Positions 59,993 to 64,000 of a stretch of 64,000 nt of DNA are shown here, one piece after another (the stretch's first letter is position 1; each line of letters starts with the position of its first letter). Under the pieces are notes generated by a model. It made no database searches. It was not told where the DNA came from and saw only the letters and a program-made list of their open reading frames with translations. Made by a program: the position numbers and the translations under genes. The DNA comes from Clostridia bacterium. Its GTDB lineage: Bacteria > Bacillota > Clostridia > Lachnospirales > Lachnospiraceae. The stretch lies in the NCBI GenBank assembly GCA_910575625.1, contig CAJTFD010000001.1, forward strand, positions 62,001 to 126,000. The letters run 5' to 3'.

Positions 59993-61330
59993 ATGGCGAG
60001 AAAAAGCAATAAGACATCACATGTGCTGCACCTTCTGGCAGGTGAAGAACCTGTACCGGAGACACCCGAAAAAGAGAAAGAGACAGAAGAAACAAAAGAG
60101 CCTGCCGGCACAGCTGAAAAAGAGATCTCCGCAGAGGAGACTCCCACACCTTTGGAATCTTTTGGGCAGATACGGCCCGAGGAGGAAATGCCCAACATCT
60201 CGATCATCTCCACCGGGAACAGTGAAGATGATCCCGTGGCAGACCTGATCAAAGGGCAGTTGGAGGAAGACTTCCCCGAAGACATCCTGACAACGCATCC
60301 GACGCCCGATACCGCAGACATCCCCGCGGACAACGGCGCATCTGACACTGCTGAAATAGCCGCAGACAGCTCTCCATACAATGTCACCGATACCTCTGCC
60401 GACAACAACAGCCCTGACACTGCCACAGCGGTGGATAGCAACAGCTCTGATACCCCAGACAGCGACGGACCTGGCACCGCGGCGGCGGACAGCAGCGCCT
60501 CTGATACCGCAGGTATCCCCGCTGGCGGCGATGAGCCTGGCACCGCAGATATCCCCGCTGGCGGCAATGAGCCTGGCACCGCAGCGACGGCGGCGGACAG
60601 CAGTATGTCCGGTACTGCAGATAGCAGTGGAAACGACGAGGCCACGATGACTGCGGACAGCAGTGCCTCTGATACCGCAGATATCCCCATAGACAACGAC
60701 AGCAGTACCTCTGTCCCGGCAGCTGGATCGGCGGAGCCGCCCGCACAGGAAGCAGAAAAAACCTCAGATATGCCCGCAGACAGCAATGCCGGAACTCCTG
60801 CCGGAGGATCAGACACGGTCGGACAGACTGAACAGCCAGAACCTGGAACACAGGCAGCGGAGACATCTGCCGAAACTGAGACAGGAGCATCCACCGCCGT
60901 CCAGCCAGACAGCATCTCCCCGGATGATACAGCAGCTGCCGTAAAGCCTGCAGATCCCACTGATCCCGCAGCTGTGGCGACATCAGCGGCATCCCCTGAC
61001 AGACCACCCCTGGCCCAGGAACACCTGGACTCAGTCCTCTATCCCGCAGATGGGCATCATCTGCCAAACTACCGTTTTGTCAATGTGATGGAATACATCG
61101 TCAAGGATATCGCCATCGATTATATGAAAAAATTCGATATGTGCACCTGCGAACGGTGCGTCGTCGACACCATAGCCCTGACACTGACCTACTGCAGTGC
61201 GAAATACATCGTGGTCGATTCCCATAGTGTATCCCCTCTCCTGAATTTCTATTCCAACCACTATCTGGGCGATGTGACTGTGGAGCTGACGAAAGCATGT
61301 ATCAAGATAAAAGAAAATCCCCGCCATTAA
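59993..61330 (+). CDS. Disordered protein with C-terminal ComFB domain
   Basis: The 445-residue product has a charged N-terminus (1-40), a region around residue 70-85 with IRPEEEMPNISIISTGN, then about 250 residues of low-complexity sequence rich in Ala, Asp, Ser, Thr and Pro with short repeats of an ADSSASDTADIPA type (about 105-355). The C-terminal about 85 residues are a ComFB domain: NYRFVNVMEYIVKDIAIDYMKK, then the metal-binding CTCERC (about 383-388). ComFB proteins have been described as cyclic-dinucleotide receptors in cyanobacteria. It follows the ParA gene and its stop overlaps that of the EAL/HDOD gene. Confidence 0.85.
   Translation: MARKSNKTSHVLHLLAGEEPVPETPEKEKETEETKEPAGTAEKEISAEETPTPLESFGQIRPEEEMPNISIISTGNSEDDPVADLIKGQLEEDFPEDILTTHPTPDTADIPADNGASDTAEIAADSSPYNVTDTSADNNSPDTATAVDSNSSDTPDSDGPGTAAADSSASDTAGIPAGGDEPGTADIPAGGNEPGTAATAADSSMSGTADSSGNDEATMTADSSASDTADIPIDNDSSTSVPAAGSAEPPAQEAEKTSDMPADSNAGTPAGGSDTVGQTEQPEPGTQAAETSAETETGASTAVQPDSISPDDTAAAVKPADPTDPAAVATSAASPDRPPLAQEHLDSVLYPADGHHLPNYRFVNVMEYIVKDIAIDYMKKFDMCTCERCVVDTIALTLTYCSAKYIVVDSHSVSPLLNFYSNHYLGDVTVELTKACIKIKENPRH
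60306..60720. repeat. Low-complexity repeat region in the ComFB-ended gene
   Basis: This region encodes imperfect repeats of the type DTADIPA and GGxEPGTA; the clearest is a direct pair of 36-bp units (60511-60582 approximately; GTATCCCCGCTGGCGG). Its antisense frame makes a long open frame by base composition only. Confidence 0.7.
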
Positions 61331-61341
61331 CTGACGGGGAT
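61317..61341. terminator. Bidirectional terminator overlapping two convergent stop codons
   Basis: ATCCCCG/CGGGGAT arms (61317-61323, 61335-61341) with the TTAA of the two opposite stop codons in the loop; T-rich tracts follow on both strands. Confidence 0.7.
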
Positions 61342-62646
61342 CTTTTCTGCCATCTCTTCGAGACTCTCTGTCTCTCCTGCTCCTTCTTCCTCTTCTTCCT
61401 CCGGCCGCTCAAACTCACTGGTCAGGCCGTTCCAGATCTCATTTACCTCTTCTACACAATCCATATACAGCTGTGCGATCATATTCGTCTGGATGTGCAG
61501 TTCTTTTGTATGCATCTTTAATTTTTTCCAGTCGGCCTGCTCATAATCCAGGATCAGCTGGAACAACTCGCCGCCGATCCCTTCATTTCGGATCAGTGCG
61601 TCCTTGACAACATCCGGCAGCGGGATCCCCTCCAAGATCTCCTCCATAGTAGCATCGATGATATAATCCATCGTGGAGAACATCCCGATCATATAGCCCT
61701 CGGATCTTGTGATCTCCGTGGTCTGCATACGTCCCACCAACGCAGAAGCCAGCGTAGCGCGCAGGAATGACAGCTTCAGGACCTCCTCCGAGGCATTGTT
61801 GCGGTCACTGTCTTTGACGCTCAGCAGATACGCCCACTGGCGCAGCTGACTGATACCCAGCGTGACCAGAGCCTGCCGGATGGACGAGGTCTTCTTGCGC
61901 GCGGCAAAATATTTGGAATTGACCATCTTCAAGATCGCATAACTCAGGGACGCGTCCCGGCTTATGATCTTCTCGATCTCCTCCACATCCGGCTCATCTT
62001 TCGTCACCTCGACGACCAGATGGAAGAAGTTGCCCTCAAGATAATCCATCTTACTGGATTTTGTGATCGTCGCCCGCTCTATATAGTTTCCTTCCAAAAA
62101 GTCGACACCCACATCCTTGGCCAGATCATAATCTTCCTTCGTATTCACGCCCATAGCGATGCATTTTTTCTTAAAGCCGTGCAGCATATCCACAATATTG
62201 ATCAGGGACCTTTTCCCCTTCATGTCATGCTTATCGGTCAGATCCACTTTTGCATAGTCCGCCATCTCCAACAAGCTGAAATATTTTGGAGAAAATTGAA
62301 AATTATTTATTGCAAATCTATAGCCGTCCCTGCGGTATTTCTGCATGATGGTCGAGGCCAACGGATGTATGACGATGCTGTCATCGACCTGGATCACCAA
62401 CTTTTCTTTTTCAAACATCCTCGGTGTATTGCGGAAAAACAAAGAGGGCGGAAATGATAAAAATGTCGGCTTATCCTTAAATATGATATCATTATTCTGT
62501 GTGAGGAATCCGGATATGGTATCCGCGACTGCACTCTCCGACGCATTATACAAGCTGTCATTGTCGCTCTGGATCATGATCTCATAGCCGACGATCTCAT
62601 CATCCTCACGCCTTTTGATCGCTTGACGCACAACATATTTATCCAT
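61327..62646 (-). CDS. Degenerate EAL-HDOD signalling protein (YuxH-like)
   Basis: The 439-residue cytosolic protein has an N-terminal EAL-like domain (about 1-200) in which the catalytic E-A-L is replaced by YEIMIQ and the metal ligands are not conserved, so it should not hydrolyse c-di-GMP but may bind it or a partner. The HDOD domain follows (about 205-400; LEGNFFHLVVEVTKDEPDVEEI ... RDASLSYAILKMVNSKYF). An acidic tail ends the protein. Its start overlaps cheV's stop by 8 bases, so it belongs to the chemotaxis operon. Confidence 0.88.
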   Translation of the reverse strand: MDKYVVRQAIKRREDDEIVGYEIMIQSDNDSLYNASESAVADTISGFLTQNNDIIFKDKPTFLSFPPSLFFRNTPRMFEKEKLVIQVDDSIVIHPLASTIMQKYRRDGYRFAINNFQFSPKYFSLLEMADYAKVDLTDKHDMKGKRSLINIVDMLHGFKKKCIAMGVNTKEDYDLAKDVGVDFLEGNYIERATITKSSKMDYLEGNFFHLVVEVTKDEPDVEEIEKIISRDASLSYAILKMVNSKYFAARKKTSSIRQALVTLGISQLRQWAYLLSVKDSDRNNASEEVLKLSFLRATLASALVGRMQTTEITRSEGYMIGMFSTMDYIIDATMEEILEGIPLPDVVKDALIRNEGIGGELFQLILDYEQADWKKLKMHTKELHIQTNMIAQLYMDCVEEVNEIWNGLTSEFERPEEEEEEGAGETESLEEMAEKIPVS

Positions 62647-63565
62647 CGATCTCCTGCTCCCTGTTCTCTAACAGATGGTCCATCACTTCCACCAGATGTC
62701 CGATCTCCGGCTTGGAAAGCTGCTCATCTGCCCCTAGCTGTTTCCCTTTGATCTCCATCTCCTGATTGATCAGGGAGGAAAAGATGATCAGAGGGATATG
62801 TTTCAAGTTCTCGTTTTCTTTTACCAATTTTGTCAGGCGGTGCCCGTCCATCTTGGGCATCTCGATATCTGTGATGATCAGCGCGACCTTCTGATCCAGG
62901 TCAGCATCCCTCTGTACACTCTTCAGATAATTCCAAGCCTCCTGGCCATTATTGAATTTCTTAAGATTGATATATCCGGCTTTCCGCAGAGAATCCTCGA
63001 TCATCTTCGTCAGAAGGATCGAATCCTCCGCCAGAAGGATCGGATGCTCATTTCGGTTCCGCTCTCCCAGGGCATCGATCTCAGATTCCTGGATACCTGT
63101 CTCCGGCGCGATATCGGTCACGATCTTCTCAAAATCCAATATGGTGACCAGGTTCTTCCCGCACTGCGCAATCCCGGTCGCCACGCTCTCGGCCCCCCGG
63201 TTCAGCGTATTATCGGGTTTCTGGATATCCGCCCAGGAGATGCGGCTGATGCCCACCACATTATGTACCCTGAAAGCGATATGCATCTTGTTAAAATTTG
63301 TCACAAGGAAAAGATCCCGGGGGTTCTTCTCCGTGGGTTTACCTGTGAGGTAGAACGGCAGGTCGACTACAGTCAGCAGGATATCCCGCGGCTTAAAGAT
63401 GCCTTCCACGGCCGGATGCACCTGCGGGACCGATTTGACCTTGTCGGACATCATAATCTCCGTGACCTTGGCCACATTGATCCCGTACAACTCCCCATAC
63501 AGTATGAACTGCATGATCTCTATCTCATTTGTTCCCGATTCCAGTAAAATCTCTGTTTGTGCCAT
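62639..63565 (-). CDS. cheV: Chemotaxis coupling protein CheV
   Basis: CheV links receptors to CheA and helps adaptation. The 308-residue protein has an N-terminal CheW-like domain (about 15-165; MQFILYGELYGINVAKVTEIM) and a C-terminal receiver domain (about 175-300; ILLAEDSILL acidic pocket, phosphoacceptor Asp in IITDIEMPKMDGH, about residue 239, and a Lys in LSKP). The ATG has GGAGAG upstream. It overlaps the EAL/HDOD gene by 8 bases and follows cheD closely. Confidence 0.95.
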   Translation of the reverse strand: MAQTEILLESGTNEIEIMQFILYGELYGINVAKVTEIMMSDKVKSVPQVHPAVEGIFKPRDILLTVVDLPFYLTGKPTEKNPRDLFLVTNFNKMHIAFRVHNVVGISRISWADIQKPDNTLNRGAESVATGIAQCGKNLVTILDFEKIVTDIAPETGIQESEIDALGERNRNEHPILLAEDSILLTKMIEDSLRKAGYINLKKFNNGQEAWNYLKSVQRDADLDQKVALIITDIEMPKMDGHRLTKLVKENENLKHIPLIIFSSLINQEMEIKGKQLGADEQLSKPEIGHLVEVMDHLLENREQEIDG

Positions 63566-63578
63566 ATGCTCCTCTCCT

Positions 63579-64000
63579 TTACATGGTTATTTCCGGCCTG
63601 CCAAAGGTCTTGATCGTTACTTTGCCGTCGCTCACATCCATGGACATGGTCCTGGCATAATTTGCACCCGTATCCTCTCCCACAAGGCGTATGCCCTGTT
63701 CGCGCAGGATCTTCTTTACGTTCATCGCATTCCGCTCCCCGATATTCCCCAGATCATGGCCGCCTTTCATCTCAAACATCTTAGCCCCGCCCGCGATCTT
63801 GGCACGTATCCGGTTCTTCACGCCTCCAAAAGCCGTCATTTTACGGATGGTCTCCCGCAAGCCTGTATCCGCATATTTGTAAAGGTTTTTATCAGCCATC
63901 GTCCCCAATTCCGGCAGCATAATATGGACCAGCGTCCCCAGTTTGATCATTGGATCGTACAATGCGATCCCGATGCAGGATCCCAGGGCATAGGTTATCA
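63579..64000 (-). CDS. cheD: Chemoreceptor glutamine deamidase CheD (partial at window edge)
   Basis: CheD deamidates receptor glutamines and interacts with CheC. The frame continues past 64000, so the N-terminus is missing; the last visible residues upstream of position 63962 read ITYALGSCIGIALYDP, which contains the catalytic Cys. Downstream the family His-Gly segment GGHDLGNIGERNA (about the middle) is clear. It starts the visible part of the chemotaxis operon with cheV (13 bases) and the EAL/HDOD gene. Confidence 0.93.
   Translation of the reverse strand, partial: ITYALGSCIGIALYDPMIKLGTLVHIMLPELGTMADKNLYKYADTGLRETIRKMTAFGGVKNRIRAKIAGGAKMFEMKGGHDLGNIGERNAMNVKKILREQGIRLVGEDTGANYARTMSMDVSDGKVTIKTFGRPEITM

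Noticed and set aside
59656..60960. 434-codon open frame opposite the ParA and ComFB-ended genes
   Set aside because: Made of Ser/Ala/Val runs from the complement of low-complexity codons; the plus-strand genes have clear domains and sites.

Overview
This window looks like chromosomal DNA of a moderately GC-rich, flagellated, Gram-positive member of the Clostridia, most likely Lachnospiraceae. That is an inference from several things seen together: Firmicute-type strong Shine-Dalgarno sites, sigma-A promoters with 17-base spacers, many sugar-uptake genes, clostridial NlpC/P60 and YkuD wall enzymes, rubrerythrin, and flagellar and chemotaxis genes with CheV and CheD. No rRNA, plasmid, prophage or CRISPR array is visible.

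Layout. 1-4270 is the promoter-proximal S10 ribosomal protein operon (rpsJ-rplC-rplD-rplW-rplB-rpsS-rplV-rpsC, minus strand), with its promoter and a folded leader of about 300 nt. Next comes a four-gene tRNA operon (Glu, Ile2/Met-CAT, Asp, Leu). 4948-17308 holds rubrerythrin, a MATE pump, two NlpC/P60 surface proteins (one with choline-binding-type repeats), a glycosyltransferase, mutY, a HAD phosphatase, a large YkuD L,D-transpeptidase, and a LacI regulator coupled to a lipoprotein. 17518-21938 has a methyltransferase and then a phosphocholine module: an HTH-cytidylyltransferase-choline kinase fusion and a BCCT transporter. 22145-24091 is a chemoreceptor interrupted by one in-frame TGA. 24313-35190 mixes housekeeping genes (a GH3 glucosaminidase, hslO, a second MATE pump, a lysC/apgM/ACT threonine-pathway operon, prfB with its programmed frameshift), two copies of a MITE-like element, and a heptad-repeat coiled-coil protein.

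35208-54053 is largely catabolic: an aldolase-FGGY kinase pair, an RlmI-type rRNA methyltransferase, a binding-protein/histidine-kinase/response-regulator/binding-protein operon, a galactose-type ABC operon (mglBAC), an arylamine N-acetyltransferase, and a GPH transporter with two URO-D superfamily proteins and a PucR regulator. 54124-55538 is a self-contained two-gene unit (a DUF4869-like protein and a P-loop ATPase) of unknown function, sitting beside flagellar genes. 55646-64000 is motility and signalling: fliD-fliS-flagellar chaperone, a ParA-type ATPase with a long disordered protein ending in a ComFB domain, a degenerate-EAL/HDOD protein, cheV and partial cheD.

Themes. (1) Surface biology: the choline transporter and choline kinase/cytidylyltransferase could supply phosphocholine for wall polymers bound by the choline-binding-type NlpC/P60 protein. 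(2) Sugar sensing: a membrane-anchored paralogue of the ABC binding protein is operonic with a two-component system next to the ABC genes. (3) Motility signalling: cyclic-dinucleotide-type domains (ComFB, degenerate EAL) lie among the chemotaxis genes. The least described items are the DUF4869-like/ATPase pair, the ParA/ComFB pair, the URO-D operon and the TA-flanked MITE family. Function calls rest on motif recognition by eye; no searches were run.
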